Source: Oscillospiraceae bacterium
Lineage (GTDB): Bacteria > Bacillota > Clostridia > Oscillospirales > Ruminococcaceae
Direction: 5' to 3'
Assembly (NCBI GenBank): GCA_019424695.1
Contig: JAHYZA010000005.1
Location: 226,134-290,133, forward strand
DNA: 64,000 nucleotides
The position numbers were made by a program, and so were the translations under genes. The notes under the pieces are model-generated. The model was not told where the DNA came from. It did not search any database and saw only the letters and a list, made by a program, of their open reading frames with translations. Below are positions 40,582-48,800 of the stretch, piece by piece. The stretch's first letter is position 1; every line of letters begins with the position of its first letter.

Positions 40582-41865
40582 TTGGAAAAATTTGTGATCC
40601 GCGGGGGAACCCCGCTGCAGGGTGATGTGAATATCGGCGGTGCCAAAAATGCAGCCGTAGCCATTTTACCTGCCACGATTTTAGCTGCTGATAAATGTCT
40701 GATTGAAAATCTTCCCTGCATCAGCGATGTGATGGCATCCCTCCAGATTCTCAGTGAATTGGGCGCCAGCATCCGGATGGTAAGCCGCAGCACCTACGAA
40801 ATCGATACCACCCATCTTGACTGTACCGAAGTTTCCAATGAATTGTCCCGCCAGATGCGTGCCAGCTATTACTTTCTGGGCGCACTGCTCGGACGGTTCG
40901 GTACCGGCCAGGTTGCTATGCCGGGTGGCTGCAATCTTGGTCCACGCCCGATCGATCAGCATTTGAAAGCCTTTACGGCTTTTGGGGCCGATGATTCGGT
41001 GGAATATGGTCAGATTCATGTAAAGGCGGATAAACTGGTGGGAGGCCATGTCTTTTTTGACACGGTTTCTGTAGGCGCAACGATGAACGCCATGCTTGCG
41101 GCCGTTCTGGCGGAAGGCACAACCGTTCTGGAAAACGTTGCCCGTGAGCCGCACATCGTGGATCTGGCAAACTTCCTTAATATGATGGGGGCTGATGTAC
41201 ACGGTGCGGGCACCGACGTCATTAAGATTCATGGTGTTCAAAGCCTTCACGGATGTAATTACGCCATCATCCCTGATCAGATCGAAGCTGGCAGTTACAT
41301 GGTGGCAGCTGCCATCACCAAAGGCGATGTGATGCTGCACAATATCATTCCCAAGCATCTTGAACCGATTACGGCCAAACTTCGTGCCGCCGGATGTACG
41401 ATTCAGGAATATGATGATGCTCTGCGTATCACCCGTACCGGAACGCTGAAGCCGCTGAAAGTCAAGACGATGCCGCATCCCGGATTTCCTACTGACATGC
41501 AGCCGCTGATGACCGCCCTGCTTACTTTGGCGGATGGCACTTCCATCGTGACCGAGGGAATCTGGGAGAATCGTTTCCGCTATGTGGATGAACTCATCCA
41601 TATGGGGGCTAACATTCAGGTGGATGGCCAAGTGGCTGTAGTTGAAGGCGTGGAAGAGCTTCGCCCGGCACCGCTGCGTGCCACAGATCTCCGCGCTGGC
41701 GCAGCCATGGTTGTGGCTGCCCTGGCTGCCAACGGTGTAAGTGAGATCGATGAGACGATCCACATTGAGCGCGGCTATGAAAATATCGTAGAAAAGCTGC
41801 AGCTTTTGGGAGCGGATATTCGCCGTGTAGAAATACCGGCCAATGCCGTCACCCGCGCAATCTGA
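40582..41865 (+). CDS. murA: UDP-N-acetylglucosamine 1-carboxyvinyltransferase
   Basis: The first committed step of peptidoglycan synthesis, adding enolpyruvate to UDP-GlcNAc. The 427-residue protein has the Lys22-Asn23 pair (GGAKNAAVAIL), the loop GGCNLGPRPIDQH with Cys117, the fosfomycin target, and the C-terminal ERGYENIVEKLQLLGADI. The TTG at 40582 after AAAGGAGAG matches the usual start; an in-frame upstream TTG at 40549 would add 11 residues. Confidence 0.96.
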   Translation: MEKFVIRGGTPLQGDVNIGGAKNAAVAILPATILAADKCLIENLPCISDVMASLQILSELGASIRMVSRSTYEIDTTHLDCTEVSNELSRQMRASYYFLGALLGRFGTGQVAMPGGCNLGPRPIDQHLKAFTAFGADDSVEYGQIHVKADKLVGGHVFFDTVSVGATMNAMLAAVLAEGTTVLENVAREPHIVDLANFLNMMGADVHGAGTDVIKIHGVQSLHGCNYAIIPDQIEAGSYMVAAAITKGDVMLHNIIPKHLEPITAKLRAAGCTIQEYDDALRITRTGTLKPLKVKTMPHPGFPTDMQPLMTALLTLADGTSIVTEGIWENRFRYVDELIHMGANIQVDGQVAVVEGVEELRPAPLRATDLRAGAAMVVAALAANGVSEIDETIHIERGYENIVEKLQLLGADIRRVEIPANAVTRAI

Positions 41866-41879
41866 ACAAAAACAAGTCA

Positions 41880-41907
41880 TGGGCCGCCCAACGGCGGCCC
41901 ACTTTTT
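41880..41907 (+). terminator. Intrinsic terminator after murA
   Basis: TGGGCCGCC (41880-41888) pairs with GGCGGCCCA (41893-41901), followed by CTTTTT. Confidence 0.88.
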
Positions 41908-41938
41908 ATGGCATTTGAAGCAAAAAGGAAAGGGTAGA

Positions 41939-42730
41939 ATGGCACTATTTACCACCTTGTATTCGGGATCATCCGGCAATTGCGGGCTGGTGTTACAGGA
42001 TAAAAAGTATCTGCTGGTTGATATGGGGAAAAGTTGTCGCACAACACTCACGGCACTGCGCAAGCTGGATCTCGCCATCGGTGACTGCGCGGGAATTCTG
42101 ATTACCCATGAACATTCTGATCATGTGGCGGGCCTGGACACATTTTTAAAGAAGCACCCTGTTCCGGTGTATGCCAGGGCGGATACGCTGGATACGCTGG
42201 AATCCCGGGGAACATTGCCCCCCGCCGTGGAACGGATGGCAGTGGACGGAGGACAGGCGTTGGATGTGGGGCCCTTCCGTGTGACCGCTTTCCCTACCAG
42301 CCATGATGTTCCTTGCTGCGGATATCGCATTGTAACGCCGGATCAGCACCGTATGGCCATTGCTACCGACCTGGGGGTACTGACTCCCGTCGTGGAAGAT
42401 AACCTGATGGGGTGCGATCTTGTTGCGCTGGAAGCCAACTACGACGCCTTCAGCCTCCACGGAGGACCTTATCCCTATTACTTGAAGAAAAGGATTGCCA
42501 GTGACCGAGGGCATCTTGACAACAAGGCTTGCGCCGCGGCTATTCTGGATTTGATTCAGGAAGGGTGCAAAAAGTTTGCACTGTGCCACCTGAGCCAGAC
42601 GAACAATTCGCCGGAACTGGCGCTGACAACGGTATATAGCGTGCTCCTTGCCGCCGGTATTCAGCCGGGGCGGGATGTGACCATTCAGGCACAGACACGT
42701 AATGACATCAGCCCGTATCTGGAATTTTAA
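41939..42730 (+). CDS. WalJ/YycJ-like metallo-beta-lactamase-fold hydrolase
   Basis: A 263-residue MBL-fold protein. It starts TTLYSGSSGNC, as WalJ/YycJ proteins do, and has the metal motif THEHSDH (His57, His59, Asp61, His62), further ligands in TSHDVPCCGY and ATDLG, and LCHLSQTNNSPE near the end. WalJ relatives act as DNA exonucleases near the wal locus. Here no walRK genes are present, but rlmH follows 15 bases later, as in Bacillus. An AAGGAAAGGG site precedes the ATG. Confidence 0.9.
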   Translation: MALFTTLYSGSSGNCGLVLQDKKYLLVDMGKSCRTTLTALRKLDLAIGDCAGILITHEHSDHVAGLDTFLKKHPVPVYARADTLDTLESRGTLPPAVERMAVDGGQALDVGPFRVTAFPTSHDVPCCGYRIVTPDQHRMAIATDLGVLTPVVEDNLMGCDLVALEANYDAFSLHGGPYPYYLKKRIASDRGHLDNKACAAAILDLIQEGCKKFALCHLSQTNNSPELALTTVYSVLLAAGIQPGRDVTIQAQTRNDISPYLEF

Positions 42731-42745
42731 AGGCGGAGAACCATC

Positions 42746-43231
42746 ATGCAGAACGTGGATTTGATTTGTGTTGGAAAACTCAACGCCAGCTACTTTGCGG
42801 CAGGTGTGGCGGAATACCAGAAACGTCTGGGCGGATTTTGCAATTTCAGGATTATAGAATTGCCGGAAGCGGCTATTGCAGACAAAAATGCCAGCGATAA
42901 ACAGATCCAACGGGCGCTTCAAAAAGAAGGGGAGGCCATCCTGCATGCTGTGCGGAAAGGCGCGTATCTTGTGGCGCTTTGCGTAGAAGGCAAGCAGATT
43001 TCCAGCGAGGAACTGGCATCACTGCTGGCCCAACGCGCCGGCAGTGGTGCAGGGGATGTTGCCTTTGTCATCGGCTCTTCACACGGTTTGGATGAAACTG
43101 TAAAACGTGCAGCGCAGGCTCGCATCAGCCTGGGACGCATCACACTGCCGCACCAGCTGGCAAGACTGGTTTTGACAGAGCAGCTCTATCGCGCCTGCAC
43201 CATCAATGCCGGTATGAAGTATCACAAATAA
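42746..43231 (+). CDS. rlmH: 23S rRNA pseudouridine-1915 N3-methyltransferase
   Basis: A SPOUT methyltransferase of 161 residues with the knot motifs FVIGSSHGLDETVKRAA and SLGRITLPHQLARLVLTEQLYRA and the conserved C-terminal end YHK. It closes the WalJ-rlmH pair and is followed by a strong terminator. Confidence 0.96.
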   Translation: MQNVDLICVGKLNASYFAAGVAEYQKRLGGFCNFRIIELPEAAIADKNASDKQIQRALQKEGEAILHAVRKGAYLVALCVEGKQISSEELASLLAQRAGSGAGDVAFVIGSSHGLDETVKRAAQARISLGRITLPHQLARLVLTEQLYRACTINAGMKYHK

Positions 43232-43245
43232 AAACAACATATAAA

Positions 43246-43281
43246 ATGCGCCCCGCACAAAGTATCGTGCGGGGCGCATTT
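43246..43281 (+). terminator. Intrinsic terminator after rlmH
   Basis: ATGCGCCCCGCAC (43246-43258) pairs perfectly with GTGCGGGGCGCAT (43267-43279). Confidence 0.9.
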
Positions 43282-43303
43282 CCGATTGGCGGCTTTAAAA
43301 GGA

Positions 43304-43359
43304 GAGGGGGACTAGCCGGTGTTTTGGCTTGGTCAGATTTCCATATGTACGTCCCCTTC
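43304..43359 (+). other. Unassigned hairpin in the 349-base gap before the aminotransferase
   Basis: GAGGGGGAC (43304-43312) can pair with GTCCCCTTC (43351-43359) with one G-U pair and a 38-base loop. No T-run follows directly. The rest of the gap (43360-43479) is AT rich with no gene that I can support; a 79-codon open frame across it has no family match or good start. It may be a leader or small RNA upstream of the promoter at 43480, or nothing. Confidence 0.3.
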
Positions 43360-43479
43360 GCTGCTTATCAGTATTAAGGAAACTGCTCAAAAGACGATAT
43401 TTAAATAATCCGAAGCGATTTTTCTGTGCATGTTTTTTCGTTTTTTTATCTTTTTATAGTGGTCCGCTAAAGAAAATGC

Positions 43480-43508
43480 TTGTTTCTTTGATGCAAATCG
43501 TATATAAT
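43480..43508 (+). promoter_or_regulatory. Promoter of the aminotransferase gene
   Basis: TTGTTT at 43480-43485 and TATAAT at 43503-43508, 17-base spacer. Confidence 0.75.
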
Positions 43509-43579
43509 GTAGTGTATGCCTGCGACTGCGTCAAAATAGAGGGGAGCCAGCAGGAAACTATATTATAGGGGGAAATGAT

Positions 43580-44860
43580 ATGGCAGACTATCTCACAATG
43601 GACCGCGCTGCGCTTACCGCCGAAAAGGAAAAACTGACGGCAGAGTACAAGAAGTTTCAGGATATGGGTCTGAAGCTGAATATGGCCCGCGGCAAACCGG
43701 GCCCTCACCAGATGGACCTGGCTATGGATCTGCTGAAAATGGACGACTATACCACCGATGATGGTTTTGATGCCCGCAACTACGGCAATCTCGAAGGTCT
43801 GTACGAAGCGCGCGAACTTTTTGCTGATGTGATGGGTGTCAAGCCGGAGGAAGTTTTTGTAGGCGGCAACTCCAGCTTGCAGCTGATGTACAACCTGATG
43901 GCGATTGGATATATGTTCGGCTATCCCGAATCTCCCTGCCCGTGGTCCCAGGTCGAAAAACGCAAGTTCCTGTGCCCGGTTCCTGGCTATGACCGTCACT
44001 TTGCCATTACCGAAGAGATGGGATTTGAGATGATCAACATTCCCATGTCGGAGGATGGCCCTGATATGGACATGATCGAGAAACTTGTTGCTGAAGATGA
44101 TACGATCAAGGGAATCTGGTGCGTGCCGCAGTATTCCAACCCCGACGGCTACACCTACAGCGACGAAACGATTCGCCGCCTTGCCGCCATGAAAACTGCC
44201 GCTCCCGACTTTAAAATCTTCTGGGATGAGGCTTACATTGTCCACCATTTGACGGAGGAAATCATCGAGACCCCCGTACTGCTGAACGAAAGCAAGAAGT
44301 ATGGTCACGAGGACCGCGTTTTCATGTTCACTTCCACGAGCAAGATCACGTTCCCGGGAGCCGGTGTTTCTGCGGTTGCCTGCAGCGAAAATGCCATGAA
44401 GTACATCTGCAAGCGTTTCTCCGCCATGATTATCAGCTATGATAAGATGAACCAGCTGCGTCATGTTCGCTTCCTGAAAAATAAGGAAGGCGTGCTGGCA
44501 CACATGGCAAAACACCGTCGCCGTCTGGTGCCCTGCTTTGACGCAGTCAAGACCGCTTTTGCACAGAAGCTGACGCCCTGCGGCAATATTGCGCACTGGA
44601 CCAACCCCAAGGGTGGTTACTTCATCAGTCTGTATGTGATGCCTGGCTGCGCCAAGCGTGTAGCCCAGCTCTGCAAGGACTGTGGTCTGACCTTGACTGG
44701 CGCCGGTTCTGCCTATCCGTACCACAAGGACCCCGACGACTCTCATCTGCGTATTGCGCCCACGTATCCGAGCCTGGACGAGGTCGAAACCGCTTCCGCA
44801 CTGCTGTGCGTCTGCGTACGCCTGGCTGTGGTCGAAAAGCTGCTGGCTGATCAGCAGTAA
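43580..44860 (+). CDS. Class I aminotransferase, aspartate aminotransferase-like
   Basis: A 426-residue PLP enzyme. It shows LNMARGKPGPHQMDL near the N terminus, NYGNLEGLYEARELFADVMGV, the CVPQYSNPDGYTYS segment, WDEAYIVHHL with the cofactor Asp, and FTSTSKITFPGAG with the Schiff-base Lys. This matches the group often annotated as aspartate aminotransferase type Ic. The exact amino donor cannot be told from the sequence. An AGGGGG site precedes the ATG, and it has its own promoter. Confidence 0.88.
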   Translation: MADYLTMDRAALTAEKEKLTAEYKKFQDMGLKLNMARGKPGPHQMDLAMDLLKMDDYTTDDGFDARNYGNLEGLYEARELFADVMGVKPEEVFVGGNSSLQLMYNLMAIGYMFGYPESPCPWSQVEKRKFLCPVPGYDRHFAITEEMGFEMINIPMSEDGPDMDMIEKLVAEDDTIKGIWCVPQYSNPDGYTYSDETIRRLAAMKTAAPDFKIFWDEAYIVHHLTEEIIETPVLLNESKKYGHEDRVFMFTSTSKITFPGAGVSAVACSENAMKYICKRFSAMIISYDKMNQLRHVRFLKNKEGVLAHMAKHRRRLVPCFDAVKTAFAQKLTPCGNIAHWTNPKGGYFISLYVMPGCAKRVAQLCKDCGLTLTGAGSAYPYHKDPDDSHLRIAPTYPSLDEVETASALLCVCVRLAVVEKLLADQQ

Positions 44861-44905
44861 TAAAGTATCCCGCCCACCGGTGTGGGCATATTGTTGGAGG
44901 TTTCT

Positions 44906-47224
44906 ATGAACAAGAGAGGGAAGTCATGGCCGTTGTTCGTCGTGGCGATTTTGATTGTTGTATTTTCCCTTACGGCAATCTTTGGTGTCAGCTATCAATA
45001 CGGCGATACCAAAAATGTCTATGTTAAGGGCGCTTCGGACATCCGTTTCGGCATTGATATCCGCGGTGGCGTGGACGTCACGTTTATGCCGGACGGCGAT
45101 GTAGATGCTACCCCTGAGCAGATGACTGCTGCTAAAACGGTTATCGAAGATCGTCTTGTCGGCTTGGGCATTACCGATTACGAAAGCTACGTCGACAGCA
45201 ACAAGGATCGTATTATCGTGCGGTTCCCGTGGAAAACCGGCGAGTCTGATTTCAATCCGCAGACGGCGATTGATGAAATCGGAACAACCGCCCAAATGGT
45301 GTTCCGTAAAGGTTCCACTGCGGACGGAGAAGAAATCCTTAGCGGCGATGATGTAACCTCGGCTAACGCAGCCTACAGCGAAACAGACGGCTGGGTCGTA
45401 CAGCTGAAGTTCGGCAGTGAAGGGGCACAGGCTTTTGCTGATGCAACCACCGAACTGGCGGCCAGCGGTGACCCGATTTCCATTTGGCTGGACGACGAGA
45501 ACATTTCGACGGCTTCGGTCGACGAAGCCATTACCGGCGGCGAGGCTATCATCAAGGGCAACTTTGATCAGGACAGCGCTGCCACCCTTGCTAACCAGAT
45601 CAATTCCGGTGCTCTTCCGTTTGCGCTTTCCGCCGAAAGCTACTCCACTATCAGCCCTACGCTGGGCGCCCGCAGCCTGGAAGTCATGGTTTTGGCCGGT
45701 GTGGTTGCTTTTATCCTGGTTGCTTTGCTCATGATCCTGCGGTACCGTCTGCCCGGCACCATTGCAACACTCTCTCTGCTGGGCCAGGTCTGTGCAACGT
45801 TGGCGGTGGTTTCCGGTTACTTTAGTGTATTCCCTGGTTCCACGCTGACCCTGCCTGGTATTGCCGGTATCATTCTGGGCATCGGCATGGGCGTGGATGC
45901 CAACGTTATCACTGCAGAACGTATCAAGGAAGAGCTTTCCAAAAATAAAACACTGGATGGCGCTGTCAAGAGTGGTTTCAAGATGGGTCTTACGCCCATC
46001 ATCGATGGTAATGTTACCATCGTCATTGTTGCGGCCATTCTGATGGGTGCCTTTGGCCCCACTGACGGATTCTGGGCCAAGGTATTTAATCCGATTTTCT
46101 TCTGGTTTGGACCTTCTACCGCTGGTACGATTTATTCTTTCGGTTTCACCTTGCTGACCAGCGTGCTGCTCAATTTCGTCTTTGGCGTTTGGGCAACCCG
46201 CGTAATGATCCGTGGCGCGATTCATTGCAAAGCGCTGCGCAACCCGTGGTTGTACGGCGGCAAGAAAGAGGGCGGCGCCGAATATAAGACGCCGAAGATC
46301 AACTTTGTGGGCAACCGCAAAAAGTTCTACACCTTCTCCTGCGGTCTGATTGCAATTGTTCTGATTTTCTCCGCCGTGTTCGGCGTCCGCATGGATGTGG
46401 AATTCAAAGGCGGTTCCATGATTACGCTGGCCTATGAGGGCGAGGCGGATACGGATGCCCTGAAGGATACCATTGGTTCTGAATTGAATCAGAGCAACCT
46501 GACGCTGCAGACCGGCGCCGATATTTCGGGCGGCCAGACCCTGACGATCACCCTGCCGGGCAGCGAGACGCTGACGACCGAGCAGCTGGACAATTTGCTC
46601 ACCACTTTGAACGAACAGTACCCCGAGAATCAGTTTGTCCAGAATGAAGTCAGCAACGTGGATGCTACCATCGGTAAGGAATTCCTGCTGAAGAGCCTGG
46701 TTGCATTGCTTGCCGCCTGCGTTTTGATTTTGCTGTATGTTGCCTATCGTTTCCGCCGCATCGGCGGTCTGAAGGCCGGCGCCACCGCTGTTGTCGCATT
46801 GCTTCACGACATGTTCATTATCTTTGGCGTGTTTGTGTTGCTGCGAATTCCTCTGAACGGCAACTTTATTGCTGCAATGCTGACGATTCTGGGTTATTCC
46901 ATCAATGATACCGTCGTCATCTACGACCGTATCCGTGAGAACAGCGCTCTGTTCGGCAAAAAGCAGATGAGCCTGCCTGAATTGGTCAATCTTTCTGTGA
47001 ATCAGAGCTTCTCGCGCTCTCTGATGACATCCATCACGACCTGCCTGGCATTGGGTGTCATTTGCATTGTGTCGGTGGTGTATCGCCTGGACAGCATCTA
47101 TACCTTTGCCTTCCCGTTGCTCTTTGGTATGATCAGCGGTGTTTACAGCACGATCTGCATTGCCACGCCGCTGTGGGTGGACTGGAAGATGCACAAAAAG
47201 GGTTCTGCCAGAAAAAAGGCTTGA
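44906..47224 (+). CDS. secDF: Protein translocase subunit SecDF (fused)
   Basis: A proton-driven helper of the Sec translocon. The 772-residue protein fuses SecD (about 1-450) and SecF (about 470-772). Seen: FGIDIRGGVDVTF (SecD N-terminal signature), the large outer P1 domain, GIAGIILGIGMGVDANVITAERIKEEL in the SecD membrane part, DVEFKGGSM at the SecF start and ILGYSINDTVVIYDRIREN near the end. The ATG at 44906 follows TTGGAGG. Fused SecDF is usual for Firmicutes. Confidence 0.97.
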   Translation: MNKRGKSWPLFVVAILIVVFSLTAIFGVSYQYGDTKNVYVKGASDIRFGIDIRGGVDVTFMPDGDVDATPEQMTAAKTVIEDRLVGLGITDYESYVDSNKDRIIVRFPWKTGESDFNPQTAIDEIGTTAQMVFRKGSTADGEEILSGDDVTSANAAYSETDGWVVQLKFGSEGAQAFADATTELAASGDPISIWLDDENISTASVDEAITGGEAIIKGNFDQDSAATLANQINSGALPFALSAESYSTISPTLGARSLEVMVLAGVVAFILVALLMILRYRLPGTIATLSLLGQVCATLAVVSGYFSVFPGSTLTLPGIAGIILGIGMGVDANVITAERIKEELSKNKTLDGAVKSGFKMGLTPIIDGNVTIVIVAAILMGAFGPTDGFWAKVFNPIFFWFGPSTAGTIYSFGFTLLTSVLLNFVFGVWATRVMIRGAIHCKALRNPWLYGGKKEGGAEYKTPKINFVGNRKKFYTFSCGLIAIVLIFSAVFGVRMDVEFKGGSMITLAYEGEADTDALKDTIGSELNQSNLTLQTGADISGGQTLTITLPGSETLTTEQLDNLLTTLNEQYPENQFVQNEVSNVDATIGKEFLLKSLVALLAACVLILLYVAYRFRRIGGLKAGATAVVALLHDMFIIFGVFVLLRIPLNGNFIAAMLTILGYSINDTVVIYDRIRENSALFGKKQMSLPELVNLSVNQSFSRSLMTSITTCLALGVICIVSVVYRLDSIYTFAFPLLFGMISGVYSTICIATPLWVDWKMHKKGSARKKA

Positions 47225-47250
47225 TTTAGGACGAAGAGGAGAAATCTGCC

Positions 47251-47724
47251 ATGAAGTGCCCGTACTGCGGTGAAGTTGATTCCAAGGTTATTGATTCCCG
47301 TCCGACGGAAGATGGCGAAAAAATTCGTCGTCGTCGTGAGTGCTTGAATTGCAAAAAGCGGTTCACCACCTACGAAATTGTGGAAACGGTTCCGCTGATG
47401 GTCGTCAAGAAAGACCATTCCCGGGAAGTGTTCGACCGTCAGAAGCTGCTGAATGGTATGCTGCGTGCCTGCGAAAAGCGTCCCGTCAGCTACCAGCAGT
47501 TGGATGATGCTGTCAGCCGCATTGAACAGATGCTGCTCAATTCCTATGACCGTGAAGTTACTTCCATCCATATCGGTGATCTTGCGATGCAGGAACTGAA
47601 AAAGATGGACGATGTTGCCTATGTGCGTTTTGCCTCCGTGTACCGCCAGTTCAGTGACGTCAACACCTTCATGGAAGAACTCAAAGACATGTTGGACACC
47701 CGGTCAAAACCAGCTGAAAAATGA
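47251..47724 (+). CDS. nrdR: Transcriptional repressor NrdR
   Basis: Represses ribonucleotide reductase genes when dATP is high. The 157-residue protein has the zinc ribbon MKCPYCGEVDSKVIDSRP...RRRECLNCKKRFTTYE (Cys3, Cys6, Cys31, Cys34) and an ATP cone (about 46-136). A GAGGAG site precedes the ATG. No nrd genes are nearby. Its last 21 bases overlap the end of the convergent DUF4363 gene. Confidence 0.97.
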   Translation: MKCPYCGEVDSKVIDSRPTEDGEKIRRRRECLNCKKRFTTYEIVETVPLMVVKKDHSREVFDRQKLLNGMLRACEKRPVSYQQLDDAVSRIEQMLLNSYDREVTSIHIGDLAMQELKKMDDVAYVRFASVYRQFSDVNTFMEELKDMLDTRSKPAEK

Positions 47725-48072
47725 CTGTCGGATCTGCCGCACCTGGGTACAGGCGCGCGCAGTTTCCACCGCCAGATCCGCCATGTTTTCCCGGGACACA
47801 TAGGAGGGAATTGTTGCCAGCGTTTGATTGAGTTGGTCAACAAGACTGCGCCGTATAAGCAAGAACCAAATTTTGCTGCTTTCCTCTGCTTTGTCCGCTG
47901 CTTTCTGAAATGCCTGCTCAGCGGCAATATAAGCGCCGGTTTCTGCGTCGCGATACGCTGCGCAAAGATCCTGCTCTAACTTCTGAGTGCTGGCGTTTAT
48001 ATAGCGCCCTGAGAGATAAAGCGTCAGAGCGAGAAAAACCAACAATATTCCCGCATACCAGTTTCGATTCAC
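47704..48072 (-). CDS. DUF4363 membrane-anchored protein
   Basis: A 122-residue protein with one N-terminal membrane anchor (about 6-22: GILLVFLALTLYLSGRYI) and a helical outer domain, matching DUF4363. I take the GTG at 48072, after AAAGGAT, as start; the open frame upstream runs into the DUF421 gene. The GTG is one base past the DUF421 stop, so the two are cotranslated, the usual DUF421-DUF4363 pairing. Function unknown. Confidence 0.78.
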   Translation of the reverse strand: MNRNWYAGILLVFLALTLYLSGRYINASTQKLEQDLCAAYRDAETGAYIAAEQAFQKAADKAEESSKIWFLLIRRSLVDQLNQTLATIPSYVSRENMADLAVETARACTQVRQIRQSFFSWF

Positions 48073-48073
48073 G

Positions 48074-48736
48074 TTACAAGATCCTTTCCGGACCACCCTT
48101 AGGGTGGTCTTTTTTTTGTACCAGCAAAAAGGATTTCCCGTTGTAAAGCAGCACAAGCACTTGCTCTCGTGTCAGTCCGGTTTCGGCAAGATGATGCTCC
48201 AGCCAAGTCTCATCCAGATGCAGCGCCGTAAGATTTTCTTTGTACACCTCGTTGTCGATCAGTAGCGGAAGCATCGGCGCACTCTGTTCCTGTCCGGGCA
48301 TCATCGCTGTACTGATGTGTCCGTTTGGTTCCACAACCCCCCAGAGTACATCCGTCGGAGAAAAAATATCCTTGCCGCGCAGCGCTTCCATCAGATCCCC
48401 CGCGGTGATCCGAAGTTTAGGCAGTGCCTCCTGCACAATTTTTCCGTTGCGGATCACTGTTATGGGGCGGCCGAACAGGAGCCTGGCATATGCCGGATTC
48501 AGGTATGCAAGTGTAGAACTGAATATCTCCAGAGATGTAAGCAGAACGATCAGTACCAAACTGGACAGAAGCGGCAAGTCGGGTTCATCGATACAGATGG
48601 ACGCCACATTGGAGACAAGTAGAGTTGTTACCAATTCGGACGGCTGCAGTTCGCCCAGCTGACGTTTCCCCATGAGGCGCAGTGCCGCCACTACCGCACT
48701 ATATACAATGATCGTTCGGAAAATTGCAGCCAGCAT
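48074..48736 (-). CDS. DUF421 membrane protein (YetF-like)
   Basis: A 220-residue YetF-type protein: three N-terminal membrane segments (about 5-22, 37-50, 55-77), the MGKRQLGELQPSELVTTLLVSNVAS signature, then two small beta domains (RPITVIRNGKIVQEALPKLRITAGDL). Related proteins are carried in spore membranes in Bacillus. An AGGAGG site precedes the ATG. It is divergent from the gerA-type operon, 64 bases away, so a shared control region is possible. A second DUF421 is at 56976. Confidence 0.9.
   Translation of the reverse strand: MLAAIFRTIIVYSAVVAALRLMGKRQLGELQPSELVTTLLVSNVASICIDEPDLPLLSSLVLIVLLTSLEIFSSTLAYLNPAYARLLFGRPITVIRNGKIVQEALPKLRITAGDLMEALRGKDIFSPTDVLWGVVEPNGHISTAMMPGQEQSAPMLPLLIDNEVYKENLTALHLDETWLEHHLAETGLTREQVLVLLYNGKSFLLVQKKDHPKGGPERIL
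48091..48117 (+). terminator. Plus-strand terminator inside the DUF421 gene end
   Basis: GACCACCCT (48091-48099) pairs with AGGGTGGTC (48101-48109), followed by eight T. It would stop plus-strand transcription coming from nrdR, yet lies 370 bases past it, inside the coding end of the opposite-strand DUF421 gene. Confidence 0.75.
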
Positions 48737-48800
48737 TCAGCCGCCTCCTCATATTTTTTGATTTTGTGGCAACACTAATGCCTGATGGGGGAGGAATCCT

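Noticed and set aside
43329..43568. A 79-codon open frame upstream of the aminotransferase gene
   Set aside because: It runs through the promoter of that gene, has low-complexity Phe/Leu-rich content and no ribosome binding site.
44924..47194. A 756-codon minus-strand open frame opposite secDF
   Set aside because: It is an antisense shadow created by codon bias; the plus-strand SecDF motifs are unambiguous.
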